Assembly (NCBI GenBank): GCA_025890175.1
Contig: JANPYM010000012.1
Span: 727,388-791,387 of the forward strand
Reading direction: 5' to 3'
Length of the DNA: 64,000 nt
DNA from: Ciborinia camelliae
Taxonomy: Eukaryota; Ascomycota; Leotiomycetes; Helotiales; Sclerotiniaceae
Position numbers and translations under genes: made by a program. A model generated the notes under the pieces. That model was not told the origin of the DNA. It did no database searches and worked only from the letters and a program-made list of their open reading frames with translations. Shown piece after piece: positions 38,559 through 50,173 of this stretch. Position 1 is the stretch's first letter, and each line of letters opens with the position of its first letter.

Positions 38559-39247
38559 ATAAGTTAGATAAGTAGAATCTAGGAGAGAAGAGGGCAGAGA
38601 AAATTTATAGGGGAAGTCCGGGGAGGTTATTGTGTGATTGGATTTAGCCTGAGTATATTACCTATCCTTGCGCAACAGTGGATGAGATAAGGTGTTGGTG
38701 GTGGTATTGCAAGAGTAGAACGAATGATTGGGGAGACGGATATAGATAAGGAGGAGGCAGTGGATGAATAAAGGAAAGAAGATGACGAGCAACGAATATT
38801 ATAAAGAATAGATGAGACTCATGTATACCCACGCTTTCTTGTTTCATTGCCTTGGTTTCTTGATAAAGGGTGTACGAAAGCATTGGGGTTGAGTTACTTT
38901 TGGCATCGGATTGGATTGGTAGAGGAAGGGGAGAAGACAAGAAATGAGATAGCAAGTCGTTACGAATCCATGAAGCTAGAAAATGAATCTCTACAATTGC
39001 TTTCGCTACATCAACCTTCCTATGACTTTCCTCCTTGGCGCAGAATGTGCAATTGTTTGAAGGCCGAATGATGCTGTGGTGATGCGGTCGGATAAACTAG
39101 CGACCGTTTAGAACTACGTAGATTGATCATCCTGCGCCTGGGCCTTTGGTTCGTCTGATGACTGACTTTTAGACTTTTAGACTTTTTCAAGGTTAGCATT
39201 GCTCACGGTTGCTACGTAGGGCTTGCTTTGATGACGGACATAGCGGC

Positions 39248-39559
39248 CTAATCGTTGGCGGTGAGTAGTGATTTTATTTGAAGTTGGAAGATTTTGTTTT
39301 TTTTTTCCGCTAACCCCCGAAAAGCTTGGTTTGGGCAAAATAACCGTACTAACAAGATGCTCGTTTTTTTAATCATTATTTAATTGAAATGTATTATATA
39401 ATGTTTTGATTTTAAATTAAATTATAAAAAGAAAATATAAAGACGAACATCTTGTTAGTACGACCGGGTCATCTTGTAACCCTGTAGGGGTTGGCGAGAA
39501 AATAGAAAAATAACGAAATCTTAAATAATTTTTATTTATTAGTTATCGCCAACGATTAG
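39248..39559. mobile_element. MITE-like element with terminal inverted repeats
   Basis: Perfect 13-bp terminal inverted repeats, CTAATCGTTGGCG at 39248-39260 and CGCCAACGATTAG at 39547-39559, with weaker similarity continuing inward (GTGAGTAGTGATTTTATTT against ATAACTAATAAATAAAAAT). The 312-bp interior has no open frame of note and contains a second, internal inverted repeat. Features fit a non-autonomous DNA transposon; no clear target-site duplication is visible. Confidence 0.6.
39345..39462. repeat. Nested inverted repeat inside the MITE-like element
   Basis: CGTACTAACAAGATGCTCGT at the left and the inverse of CGTACTAACAAGATGTTCGT at the right, one mismatch in 20, around an AT-rich core of about 78 bp. 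Either a younger element inserted in an older one, or the subterminal repeat of a single element. Confidence 0.75.
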
Positions 39560-40368
39560 ACGAAGAAGGACTGGAAGGCTTGGCTATAGGAGATAATAGA
39601 ATATAATTAACATCTCGAACACATTCTTAATTATCCGGAAACATATATTGCAATTGCTTTCCAACATAAATAATAATAGATACTAGACGCCACCTAGGTC
39701 TTATCAGACGCTTTAAATTTGTCAACGGAGCCTAAAAATAATCTTGATCCAACCAACTCGAGCCCTAAAAGCCAACCGACCCTATAACTAACCAACCAAC
39801 CAACCATGAATCTCAGAATAGTTTCAATTCTTCCTTTTTTCCCCTCATCCAAACGATTCATCTGCACGATGCAAGACCTCTGCAAGGCACAGGTAAGATT
39901 ATGCCATAGCCTTTGGCTTGAGTCTCGTATTACGGCCATGCAAGTACTATACTTCATTCAGTAACTCCCACGGTTTTGTCCAACTTGAGCTGCCAAGTAT
40001 TTACTTCCCTTGCTTTCTTGTTGTTCCACGGAAAAATTTCCTTTCTTTTCCTTAAATCTCTTTTGTAACTGTTGTCGTATTGCAAATTTGTACATGGTGA
40101 AGGAAATTCACCATCGTTCATTCTATTTTGCTGTTGTCACTCCTACTCTCTGACTTTCGTTACTTACGTTGTGAAGTTCCCACTCCCGTCAAGTCTGTAC
40201 ATTGTTTACTTTACTTTTCAATCGACAGTTGGTTCTACAGTAGATCGGACAATAACTCGCTTTTACATCTTCTCTGAACCCAGTACATACATACACACAT
40301 ACAAACATTAGGTTGTACATCATACATTTAATACACCTCTAATCACGACGACATATCATACAAACAAC

Positions 40369-41319
40369 ATGCATCTTCAACTCCTATTCGCATTTATTGC
40401 GCCTGCAGTATTGGCAGCAGCATCCACACTGGAGTCTCGCGGCACCTGTCGACAAGGATACACCTTATGTTCTCCTGTCGGCGCCACAACCTCAAATACC
40501 CCACAAATTGGCAGTTCGGATTTCGTGAATCTATTCCAAGATATCGTTCTCTCATCTCTACCTGCGAGCAAACGATCGCTTTCATCCGCGGAAGCCAGCA
40601 TCGAAAAGCGCGATTCAGCTTCACTATGTTGCATCTCTTCCCTAACATGTCTCTCCATGCACTCTCTAAACATCCCCTTTTGCTACGACCAATTCACAAC
40701 CAACTATTATCTCCCAGATGATAGTTACGGTACTGTAGTAGGCGGAGCCTATACTTCTTCTTCGGGCGCCACCGCAAACTTGGAAACCGGAGATTATACA
40801 AACAAAGATGGAACGACGGGAAATATATACAGTAGCAACGAAGCCGCCAAACCCAACACCGCAACCTTACCTATGCCCTCCCAATTCACCGCCAGCGGAG
40901 TCGGAAGCGCAATCCCAGCATCGGATTTAGGTGGACTTACCATCACTTATACGACCACGCTTCCCGCTAGCACCATCCCCGCCACTACGATCCCGGCAAC
41001 CACCATTCCCGAGAGTGTTTTGGCACAAACAATCTCGGTGCCCACGACCATCACGACGTCGTTATCGGGAACGGAGGTTGTGAGTACGGAGACGGAGGTG
41101 GAGACTACTTCGACCACGATCCCGGGGATGACGAAGAGTGCTAGTACGAGAAGTGCGACGACGGTTAGTGCGAGTGTGGCGACGGTTACGACGGTGGTGC
41201 AGAGTGGAAGTACGGCGAGTGCGACGGCTAGCACGACTCAAAAGAATGCGGGCGGAAAGGTGGAGGTGGGGATTTTGGGAGTTGGGGGAATGTTGGGGTT
41301 TTTGATTTTGGTTTTGTAG
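40369..41319 (+). CDS. Secreted Ser/Thr-rich protein, probable GPI anchor
   Basis: Intronless gene for 316 residues. The signal peptide HLQLLFAFIAPAVLAAA ends near residue 18. A cysteine-bearing N-terminal part follows (GTCRQGYTLC, then SLCCISSLTC and IPFC), with two dibasic KR sites (ASKRSLSS, IEKRDSAS) that a Kex2-type protease could cut. From about residue 190 the chain is almost wholly Thr/Ser/Ala, including the short repeat STIPATTIPATTIPES, typical of O-mannosylated stalks. The C-terminus KNAGGKVEVGILGVGGMLGF ending in LILVL fits a GPI-attachment signal with a small-residue omega site near NAGG. Likely a plasma-membrane or cell-wall surface protein; partner and function unknown. The cysteine pattern is not a full CFEM domain. 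Confidence 0.85.
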   Translation: MHLQLLFAFIAPAVLAAASTLESRGTCRQGYTLCSPVGATTSNTPQIGSSDFVNLFQDIVLSSLPASKRSLSSAEASIEKRDSASLCCISSLTCLSMHSLNIPFCYDQFTTNYYLPDDSYGTVVGGAYTSSSGATANLETGDYTNKDGTTGNIYSSNEAAKPNTATLPMPSQFTASGVGSAIPASDLGGLTITYTTTLPASTIPATTIPATTIPESVLAQTISVPTTITTSLSGTEVVSTETEVETTSTTIPGMTKSASTRSATTVSASVATVTTVVQSGSTASATASTTQKNAGGKVEVGILGVGGMLGFLILVL

Positions 41320-43035
41320 GGGTGAGGATGACGATGAGGATAAGTATGGGTATGGCTGCTAATAAATGGTTTGGGATGGACAAAGGGATAGGATATGAAA
41401 TGGCAGGATGATATGCGCATACGATAAGATACCTCTAATGTTAATGGCAAATATAAATATAGTCTATAGGATAGGAGTTTGGGTAATTACGTGTAACGAT
41501 TTCGTTTTAATTATACATATTTGCCTTTAAGTAATTTAGGGTTCATATCTATGAAGTGTATACTCAATATATTTGTGTGTCTTTTAATTTAAATTTCTTG
41601 CGAGGTTAATATAATATAAAGCATGTCCTGTTTAATATTGAGATTTCTCAAGCGCGCATCTTTCCTCTTCATTACCAACAACTCGACGAACTATCAGTCA
41701 CATACATATCTACCTATCAATGAAAATGAAACTTGACCATGCTGAAGCCTGGTTATACCGTATAAAATTCCCGATTTCAGCTTTTTTTATATAGAAATAC
41801 TTAGCTTATATCGATATATCGAACACTTTTTAAGCCGATTCGATATAAATTTGATAGTATAATTAGTGGAAAAGTGATAGTAAAGTAGAGTCTTTATATA
41901 AATCCGTATAAAATCTGTATAATAGTCGGCGTAGGCTCCTACCTACGTTCCTACGGTAGTCGGTGTATTTAATTAAGGTTTTTTATTTAATTAAGGTTTT
42001 CGGATAAAGGTTGATACGTTCCGAAATCGAATAAGCGAAGATATTTGTAAGCATATTAATAAGTTATGAATAAGCTTTTTCGGAATATTTAATTTATCCG
42101 TCAAGTTCGGAGCGTATCAACCTTTATCCGGAGACCTTAATTAAATACACCGACTACCGTAGGAACGTAGGTAGGAGCCCACGCCGACTATTAAAGCTTT
42201 TTACAAACCTGGTTATACCGGAAACCTGGCTATACCGGATTTGATTGGTCGAATTTTTCGATCCGGTATAAACAAGTTTAAGGGTAATGAGGGCGCGCGC
42301 CTAAGCGGCCCCTGCAGGTGCTTTGGAGCCTTTTTGATTAAAGGCATGTTCTAACGCATGGATATAATAGTTAATAGTATTTAGGGGAAGATGAGCTGGT
42401 CACGTAACTCACGGGACCCGACTCTCTGATGAAATGGATCACTAAGGTTACGCACTTACGCCCGCGGGCACTTACGCATTTACCAAACGATTTTGTAACC
42501 AAGGAAATGTTCATCGCCAGAACACTCCTAGGCAAAACGCACAGAGCTGGAAACATATACTGATTCTACCTACCTAGGTATACTAATGGATTTAGCTGGG
42601 GGGGACTTTTCGCGCTCCCAGAATAGTCTCCTCCCCTCGATGTCTAGGTGATATATAAAGGCACCTAACTCACCTAATAACTACTTGTAAATACCTACCA
42701 AATACCACCTTTAACTTGCAGGCTCAAATTCCACATACCGAATCGCACATATTAAATCACCCGCATACCAAATTACTCACATACCCAAATCACATACCAA
42801 ATCATACCTAGAAATCGATCGCAGAAAATTGAAATTAGGAGTTCCATTTTTAGCTCCTGCCCTGAAACTCTTACACTTCATTTCAGGCATAGTAAGACCA
42901 ACAGTGATACGTTTCACATTTACTGCGACTGATCTTTTCTCCGAGTGTACAAAATACACGCATTCTTCAATTTTGTCGCAAATTGGTAACTCGTATTGAT
43001 ATCTAACGGTTCCTGCGGTTACGAACGACAAAAGG
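41320..43035. other. Intergenic with long fold-back element
   Basis: No supported gene. It contains the palindromic element at 41920-42193 and the motif CTGGTTATACCG at about 41751, 42208 and (variant CTGGCTATACCG) 42223 around it. AT-rich DNA near 41780-41900 includes ATATCGATATATCG. The last 400 bp precede the 2EXR gene and contain CTACCTAGGTATA near 42570. Confidence 0.55.
41920..42193. mobile_element. Long fold-back element (near-perfect palindrome)
   Basis: A 274-bp sequence that folds almost completely on itself. The outer arms (TAATAGTCGGCGTAGGCTCC onward, about 56 bp) differ by one base from the reverse complement of the right end. After an 18-bp extra copy of TTTAATTAAGGTTTT in the left arm, the inner arms CGGATAAAGGTTGATACGTT match again with one mismatch. 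Flanking TA on both sides fits a TA target duplication. No coding capacity. Probably a fold-back transposon or MITE. Confidence 0.8.
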
Positions 43036-44235
43036 ATGAATTCTGCCATGCAACACGCAGGGAGGGAGGGAAGCTTCTCAAAATTCTCCAAGCTCCCTCA
43101 AGAGCTCCAATGCATGACCTGGGAATTCGCCATCGATGACATTCAACCCCGAGTAATTGAGTTCGAGGCGAATCTCCCGAAACCCGATGGTAGATGCATC
43201 AACACACTGATAAGAACCAATCGTGCAAAGGTGGTTGGACACTATACTTATGGTGTTCACGGTAACGTTCGACAAGGAAACATCATTGAGTATCCTGGTG
43301 GTCTTACATTCCGATGTGCCTTTTCGACCGAATTTCAATACGCCAATGGGAAACCTCCTGCTCCCCTGCACGTCAATCGACTCTCCCGGTATTTAGCACT
43401 CAAATCCTATCAACTTTGCTTCTCGTCTTTCCTGGAACATCCTATTTATTACAATCCAAGACAGGATATTGTTTATATAAATGAAATAAATGGTGCAAAA
43501 GAGGACATCAGTTACAGGGCAAACCCTTTTAAAAATGCATCAGAAAAAGACATGAAGCTTATTACCCACTTGGCGTTCAAGAAAGACGATATTCTCTTGG
43601 AGCGTAATACTGATGTTTGGATGTACTCATATATGCGATATTTAATCCAACATTTGAGCAATGTTAAGCTGGTTTCGTACCTTTCTGAAACTTCTGCGGA
43701 TAGCCTTTTCGAGGACCCTGCGAATAGCCTTTCCGTAGCTTTGAGGAATGGAGTTCTTGAAGAGGGCCTTTTTGACGATTCGGATAATAACATTGCTATC
43801 AACGAGCATGCGCCAGGTTATGAGTCTCTCTTTCAAGTTCATGATACTCTAATGTATGATCTGGAGCGTGGCGGACGGGCATGGTGGAGCGGTTACTGGG
43901 AAGAATTCTTTTCCGACGGGGCAATTGGACACTTCTACCCGGATGAAGAAGAGGAAAGAGATACGGATAGTCCGGATTGGAGCATCCCATATCATCAGTT
44001 GCGAAATTATGATGATATGGGGATTCCCTCGCCGGACTTGAATCGTCGGACTTCTCGAAATGCGACAGACTTGGTTCATGATGCATTCATTTCAGATTTA
44101 CCTCAGACGAGTGAAGCTTCCACTCAGACAAGTGACGCTTCCAGTCAAGTCGACGAACCTATCGATAGCAAAGACGACGGATCCCTCTCATCGAATACCG
44201 AATCAACAAACTCGGACTCTGAAATGGAGGATTGA
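43036..44235 (+). CDS. 2EXR domain protein
   Basis: Intronless gene for 399 residues. Residues about 16-110 follow the fungal 2EXR pattern: FSKLPQELQCMTWEFAIDDI, then QPRVIEFEANLP, a second strand region around PAPLHVNRLSRYLALKSYQL, and the later IYYNPRQDIVYINE that usually follows it. 2EXR proteins are abundant in leotiomycete and other ascomycete genomes, and their function is unknown. The middle is helical; the last 90 residues are acidic and Ser/Thr-rich (TSEASTQTSDASSQVDEP), probably disordered. The Met at residue 5 is an alternative start. No neighbours suggest a pathway. Confidence 0.85.
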   Translation: MNSAMQHAGREGSFSKFSKLPQELQCMTWEFAIDDIQPRVIEFEANLPKPDGRCINTLIRTNRAKVVGHYTYGVHGNVRQGNIIEYPGGLTFRCAFSTEFQYANGKPPAPLHVNRLSRYLALKSYQLCFSSFLEHPIYYNPRQDIVYINEINGAKEDISYRANPFKNASEKDMKLITHLAFKKDDILLERNTDVWMYSYMRYLIQHLSNVKLVSYLSETSADSLFEDPANSLSVALRNGVLEEGLFDDSDNNIAINEHAPGYESLFQVHDTLMYDLERGGRAWWSGYWEEFFSDGAIGHFYPDEEEERDTDSPDWSIPYHQLRNYDDMGIPSPDLNRRTSRNATDLVHDAFISDLPQTSEASTQTSDASSQVDEPIDSKDDGSLSSNTESTNSDSEMED

Positions 44236-46254
44236 GCATCAACAACGGTGACGGTCATCGGACAGTTGTACATTATTAGCGCAAGCGAAGGAGGTGGAAA
44301 GGAAGGAGTTTTAAAGAATATATTGAACTTCTGAGGGCATATACAAAGCGGCCATGGATTACGATGTCAAGCACGATTTACATTTTATAACTGCAAATGG
44401 GAAGGATAAAGGCTATTACGATAATAAAACATGGAGGACTGGGGGAATTAGAAAGAATCTTTTCGCGGAGAAAATTACCTCCTGTATATATGAATCCTAC
44501 GGGAATAGCAAGCGGTCTAAATACCTTTCATAGATAATATTATTAACGTTAACAATCTATTATATTAAACCAATCATCATTATATACACATCGTTTCAAC
44601 CAACTTGAACATATCTATTAACTTAATGACACTATCCCCGGCACGTCACGAGTTTGAATTGGGTAGGGTAGGTATACCCGGGGTGAAGCCTGGCAGTTCC
44701 CCCCCACATTGATGGTAGGGTAACATTACGAGCCTCGAAAATGTCCCGGGAATCCGGGGTATATATTAACTGGTAGCATATATTTGGCAATGGGTGGGCG
44801 TAGGTGGTGGTGGGCTTCACTTCATATTCCACTTTACATTTCACCCCGATACTGTATGTAAAAGAGGGAGCTCGATACTACCATCTGATTGATGAGTTTG
44901 ATTTTCTGGCATACCGGGATAGGTAGTTGGGAAAAAGAAGTCCTTAACTTTAGACGATTATATTGAAGGATTATATCAATAAATAGGTACCTGAATACCA
45001 GCGGATTTTAGGGGTAACACCACCCTATAGAATCCTATGGGGTAGGGTAACAGTGAACCACCCCACCCGTACAGGTTAAATGCTTCTGATATGGTACCGG
45101 ATGCCCAAGCCTATTATTGAACAAACTGATTAATAAATCAAAACAGGTTTGATACTAAAAGTTGAAAACAACTTTCTTAACTACATAAAAGTGACTCGGA
45201 ATATAATAGTGAATATAGCAATAATTCTAGCGAGGTCCAAAAGGGGGGCTCGGAAATCGCGAAATGATATTCTAAAGCTGATTCTTATTTCGATATAGAA
45301 TTAATAGCTTTGAGAACAAGAGATTTTGATGTATAAGAGGAGAAGCTTTAGAATTTAATTTTTTTAAGTGAGTTAAAGGGTTTGGAAAAATTCGGATATG
45401 ATAAGATAGGTAGGTCTGTGGGTTATGATATCTTACATACCCCGCAACCTCCACATCTCTAACTTTAATCCCACCATACCACCGCGTCCCCTTCGCCTCA
45501 TTCTCCTCATGTCTTTATATCCCCAGTCCATCGAGAATTTAGTTTATCCACAAGTCATGACGACCTCCTCTCTACTCGTCTAACACACAAAGAACCTTGG
45601 GGGCCATCTTCCTATGCAGGTATCTATCCCCTAACCCCTTCAAGTTATCTCAGGCTCATCTCAATTATAACCCCTCCACTCCTTCTCCCTCGTATCCCAA
45701 AATCCCACGACAAGTCTCTTTTCCAAATCATATAGCATTTCCTCGCCGCCTCTTCCCGGCCTTCCGTGTTTTGTTTTTACCGTATTTCCTTCCAACCTAT
45801 CAACTTATCAGCCCAATATTTTACCCCCATACTACCGATCTCACAGTATTGTGCTGGGGATACACGGAGACGATGGTGGCGTGAAAATTTATCCGGACGA
45901 ACTTGGAGCGCCTTCAGACACCTACCTCAAGACTTGTTGTTATTTCCGGGGCGTAAGGTTTTTTGGGGGTTTTGTATTTGACTCGGATCTTGCATGTGAT
46001 ATATGAAATATGATACGAGAGTGTGACAATAATGGATACTGTGGGTTATTTAACTTGCATATGTCACAGCCGGGGTAAAGAAGATGAATTTATAGACCTT
46101 TTGGTCTTATGTCATTTGGTAGCTATCTACGATGAAAAGTCAGGCCCGCAACAAAAACATTTCCCTACCCAGCACATTCCCTCTCGTGAAGTCAGCGTAG
46201 ATATCTACGATGACCTTTCAGGATTGCGGGAAGTACATTTTCCTACCCGTCTCA
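44236..46254. other. Intergenic
   Basis: No supported gene in two kilobases. Short GGGGTAGGGTAAC and GGTAGGGTAAC copies occur near 44714 and 45040. An imperfect direct duplication (ATCTACGATGAAAAGTCAGG against ATCTACGATGACCTTTCAGG) lies at 46125-46255, just past the aldolase stop, inside a small open frame without a domain. Confidence 0.5.
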
Positions 46255-47499
46255 TCAAGCTTGCTTAAGTGGAGAACCCTTGAGCTCCTCCTCGAAGTCA
46301 AGTAATTCCTTAAAACCCTCAATTATCTTCTCCCGTTCCTTCTCTTCAGGCAATGCACATGGCTTCCTAGGTGGTCCACCATATCCATAATAATGCTGCA
46401 ACCCGACCTTCACACTGACGAACCCCCCCTGGATAGCCACCCAATCACCCTTCGCAATGGTCGCTTGTAGTTTCTTCGCCTTTTCGGTTTTTCCCTCTTT
46501 GATTAATTTCATTAATCTTACGCAGGCTCTGGGTGCCAGGTTGGCTAATCCTGCTATAACTCCAGAGCCTCCTACGCTCATTGTCGGTAGTATAAAATCT
46601 GCGGAGCCACCGGCGACGAAAAACGAGGGGTGTTCTGCAGAGCCACCGGCGTCGAAAAAGGAGGGGTGATCTGCGGAGTCACCGGCGAAAAAAAAGGAGG
46701 GGTCAGCGCCTGCGGCAATACGTGATAATTTTCCATTATTGCCGCATGTAAGTTTTACACCCGCGATATTATCGTAAGCAGAAAGTTCGAGGATTTCATC
46801 GGAATTGAGATCGCATTCGACTACGGCGGGGAAATTATAGATGATGATGGGGATTGGACTTTCATCGGCAATTTGTTTAAAGAACCCCAAAATGAGTTGT
46901 CGGTTCAAGAGTGGTGAATAGTAACTGGGTGGGAGAATAAGTGCATAGTTCCCACCTGAATCTTTCGCGTCTTTGCAGAATTTAACGCTTTCCCTAACGG
47001 ATTCGGCACCACAGCCTACGATGACAGGCATGCTTTCCTGTCCAGCTTTGTCGAGAGCTTCGCGTGTTGTGGAGGTGACGAGGGAGCGTTCATCATGCAT
47101 GAGGTGGACTGCTTCGCCATTTGAGCCTTGGGTAACTAGACCTGCAATTCCGGAAGCTGCGAGGTTGGTAGCATGTTGGGCGACTTTTTTGACGTCGACT
47201 TCTTCAGAATCTGGATCAAAAAATGCAACGGTTGGGACGTAGACTCCTCCTTTTAGCAAGGGACATTTTACAAAGGGGCGATATCCACTTGCATCGCCTT
47301 CTTCATGGGTTCTGTTCCAGATCAGAGAGTCAGTATTGCCTAGCAAGGAAAGGTTTTGGGGGAAATGAGAAATCAAAGCTGTTTCAGGAAATCAAAAAGA
47401 TGGTTTGAGGAAGGAGGAAAAGGTTACGGGTCAGGGAACAGAGTTGGGTACAAAAGCAGTATGAAATGGTGAACCGATTACGTACTGTGAGACACTCAT
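46255..47499 (-). CDS. DapA-family aldolase (dihydrodipicolinate synthase-like) with internal repeat
   Basis: Class I aldolase of the DHDPS/NAL/4-hydroxy-2-oxoglutarate aldolase superfamily, 356 residues in two exons (47499-47486 and 47311-46255). The 14-nt first exon encodes MSVSQ up to a GTACGT donor; the acceptor GAACAG is the one that avoids stops. A start inside the second exon region is the alternative. Motifs: GSNGEAVHL phosphate/carboxylate loop, catalytic Tyr163 in IIIYNFP and Schiff-base Lys191 in GVKLTCGN. Odd feature: the normally single PSFFVAGGSADF segment is present as three tandem 12-residue copies (209-244). This adds 24 residues to the barrel after the catalytic Lys. Substrate is not predictable; fungal homologues are often annotated as 4-hydroxy-2-oxoglutarate aldolases. 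Confidence 0.88.
46594..46701 (-). repeat. Coding minisatellite, three 36-bp units
   Basis: Three tandem copies of a 36-bp unit in the aldolase gene encode PSFFFAGDSADH, PSFFDAGGSAEH and PSFFVAGGSADF. Only the last matches the usual family sequence; the other two are in-frame expansions. Confidence 0.9.
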
Positions 47500-50173
47500 T
47501 ATGTCTGGAGTTTTTGAATTCCTAGAGTTGGAGAGAGAAGTCTTGATTGAAGTTGAGAGTCGTGTCGAGAATATGGAGATGGGAATGAAGGAGGTTCAGA
47601 AAGAAAAACTTACAAATATAAAGTAAGTGGGAACCTAAATCTGGCCTCAGTAAACTGAAATTCGAACTGCTCATACCCCAGATCACATTCGTGATTCACA
47701 CTCGTGATTCACATACGAACACACCACAGTGGTGGCTCCGGTCAAGAACTGCAAGTGACTCAGCAAATCATATTCCAGCATCATTGTCTACTCTCACCAA
47801 ACCTCAAGATCTCAAGCTTGAATATATTGCATAGTCTCGTCCCTTTCACTTCCTCATACAAATATGATCACCCACATCTATTGAGCACGCCCATGATTCC
47901 AAGGGTGGGATATCACGATTTAAAGGAAAGTAATGATTTTGGAGGAGGGCAACAGGAGATATGGAAAAGATTCCGAAAGACCCTTGGTGGCTCGTTTCAT
48001 GGGTGGCAGGGTGGTCTCAAGGTCGTCATCATACCCCACACTAAGTATATTTTTGGAGTTTGATGATATGAGACGGTGAAAGTTGAATCATCGAGCCAGT
48101 AAAAATCAAGAATTGGAGACTTTAGTGGAGTGGTGGCGAAATGGAGAGATCCATCGGGGGGCAGAAAGTACTGTGAATAATCTAGTTGACTAGGTAGTTG
48201 ACTAGGTAGTCGACTACCCAAAAAGATCGATCCTAGATTCGGGGATGATATTAATACCTAGTTAGTATCATATGAATCTGAACAGTGTGTGTATGAAGTC
48301 ATAAATAGAAGGAGGCTTTGAGGTCTTATTGATGAAGTTGTTGGTTATATTTGGTTGTAGTTGTATGTTTCGAAACAAGTTGTTTGTGTTCGTGTCCAAA
48401 ATGCGGCAATACATAGGGATGCGTCCGGATATGCATGAGACGTGACACGAACCAGGTGGGCATTAGACCTGACATGCATAGCTCATTGAGAAGCAGGATT
48501 ACTGGCCCAATGTCAAATGAGAAAGAGATCTTGGTTGCTGATATGACAATATCAGATCTCAGGAGAAAAGACGAGAAGTAAATACAGACAGTAATGCAGA
48601 ACTAGAGATGACCAGACGTTTCAAGGGGAAGACTTAAGATCCAATTAATAGGGAATTCAGGTCTAGGAAGAAATGATCATAGCCACAGCCGCAGCCACAA
48701 CCACAACCACCTCCCTACTCTTTCGCCCTTCAGAGACCGGCAAAGTTTGCTCGTGATATAATGGAAGCGCTTACTCCATTCGAAAAAGATGCCTCATATA
48801 ATATCTTTCAAATCACCCGATATCCGCGATAAAATGCTACCAGCTACCAGCTACCAGCTACCAGCTACCAGCTACCAGCTACCAGCTACCAGCTACCAGC
48901 TACCAGCTACCAGCTACCAGCTACCAGCTCGCTGCTCTCTATTTTTTGTAAATAAGCGCTTCATTCTTATCATTAGCTACCTACGTAAGCTGCGCAATGT
49001 CATTCTCCTTTGTTCCTTGCGAAGGCCATTCCTTCGATAATTCTTACTTTGGCAGCCGTGTAGGCAGGGACAACAAGGTCTTATTCAAACAGGAGAAGGG
49101 GAGTGAAGACAGAGAACCTAACAAAGTAGTCAGTATGCTACATAGGACAATTTGCATCGTATACACACACACCAGATTCAGCAAGAGAAAATGACATTTA
49201 TTCCTCGCGTTCCCTCATACTTCGGTTACCCTCACCATGGTGCTCTAAAAGAAAAAGAATCTTGAGCGATTAAAAGATCATCAAATGCGAGTCGACGGGG
49301 ATACTTCTGACGTGGGGCTCAATGAAGTGTAATGGCGTGTTAATGGTGGCTAAGGATGTGGCTCGGGCTCGGCCATGAGAAATTCCCGAGACCGGTGTTT
49401 TTCCTCCCGGTGAGCTTTGCAGGTACAATCCCCGGTGAGTTATTTTTGAGTAGGCAATCTTCGCAGTGTACAGTCAACTAAGCAATAAGCATTGCGATTC
49501 ACAACTTCCTCTCATATAACCTTCTCCAAAGCACCTAAACATCACCCAACATTCCTCTTCAAAAACCGAAACTCCAATCCTCGTACAAAAAAAAAAAAGA
49601 AAGAAGCTCACCGGGAGACCCATTCGTCATCTCACGAAGACCACAAAGAGAAGTGTCCACCCGGGGGCTCGACAGAACCATCTTTTATTTCCCTTGCTCG
49701 CTTCAAGCTTCTGAACATCATTCGCAAAAATCCAAAAAAAAAAAAAATATTACATCGATCGTCTGGGTGAAGCTTAAAATGATTGATTTTGGAAATATTT
49801 GTAGCCTTGGTCGCATAAGTTTGATCTATTATCACTGAATAGCTATCCTATCCCTTTCAGCTGCATGATTCAGTGCTTCATATCTTTTGTCTTACGGGCT
49901 GTGAGAACCACTCTTAGTCTGAAAAGACAATTGATTGAATTCAGGAATGCCAGGGGTTGAAGCAAGGGATATTTCGCTAGTACCACGTACCGCAGATGGT
50001 ACATTGTTTGCGGGGTGATGGTTGCCAGAATCGAGAGTCGATCGATAACATCCATTCACCAAAAACCCAAACCTTCAGTTGCTCACACTTCTTCACCTAT
50101 CGATACTCGCTCGCTGCAGACTTTGGTTCGCCGATCAAAATAATCCTCCATCTGAAAGTACATTAAAACGATA
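47500..50173. other. Intergenic with 7-bp minisatellite
   Basis: No supported gene. Contains the AGCTACC tandem array at 48836-48929, GTTGACTAGGTA direct repeats near 48183-48208, and A-rich runs near 49587 and 49733. An open frame at 47704-48063 has no recognisable domain. Confidence 0.5.
48836..48929. repeat. Tandem 7-bp minisatellite (AGCTACC)n
   Basis: About 13.4 perfect copies of a 7-bp unit (GCTACCA in forward phase), noncoding. It has no spacers, so it is not a CRISPR array, and the unit is not the fungal telomere repeat. Confidence 0.95.

Larger units (their letters stand above)
38559..40368. other. Intergenic with MITE-like element
   Basis: No supported gene. It holds the nested inverted-repeat element at 39248-39559. 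The last 400 bp are the presumptive promoter and 5' untranslated region of the GPI-protein gene, with an ACATACATACACACATAC run near 40286. Confidence 0.5.

Noticed and set aside
46023..46268. 81-codon plus-strand frame overlapping the aldolase stop
   Set aside because: It consists largely of an imperfect DNA duplication and has no domain; annotated only as a repeat observation.
47704..48063. 119-codon plus-strand frame
   Set aside because: No motif, and composition follows the AT-rich spacer.
48836..48929. Possible CRISPR array
   Set aside because: A continuous 7-bp tandem repeat without spacers in a eukaryotic genome; a simple minisatellite.
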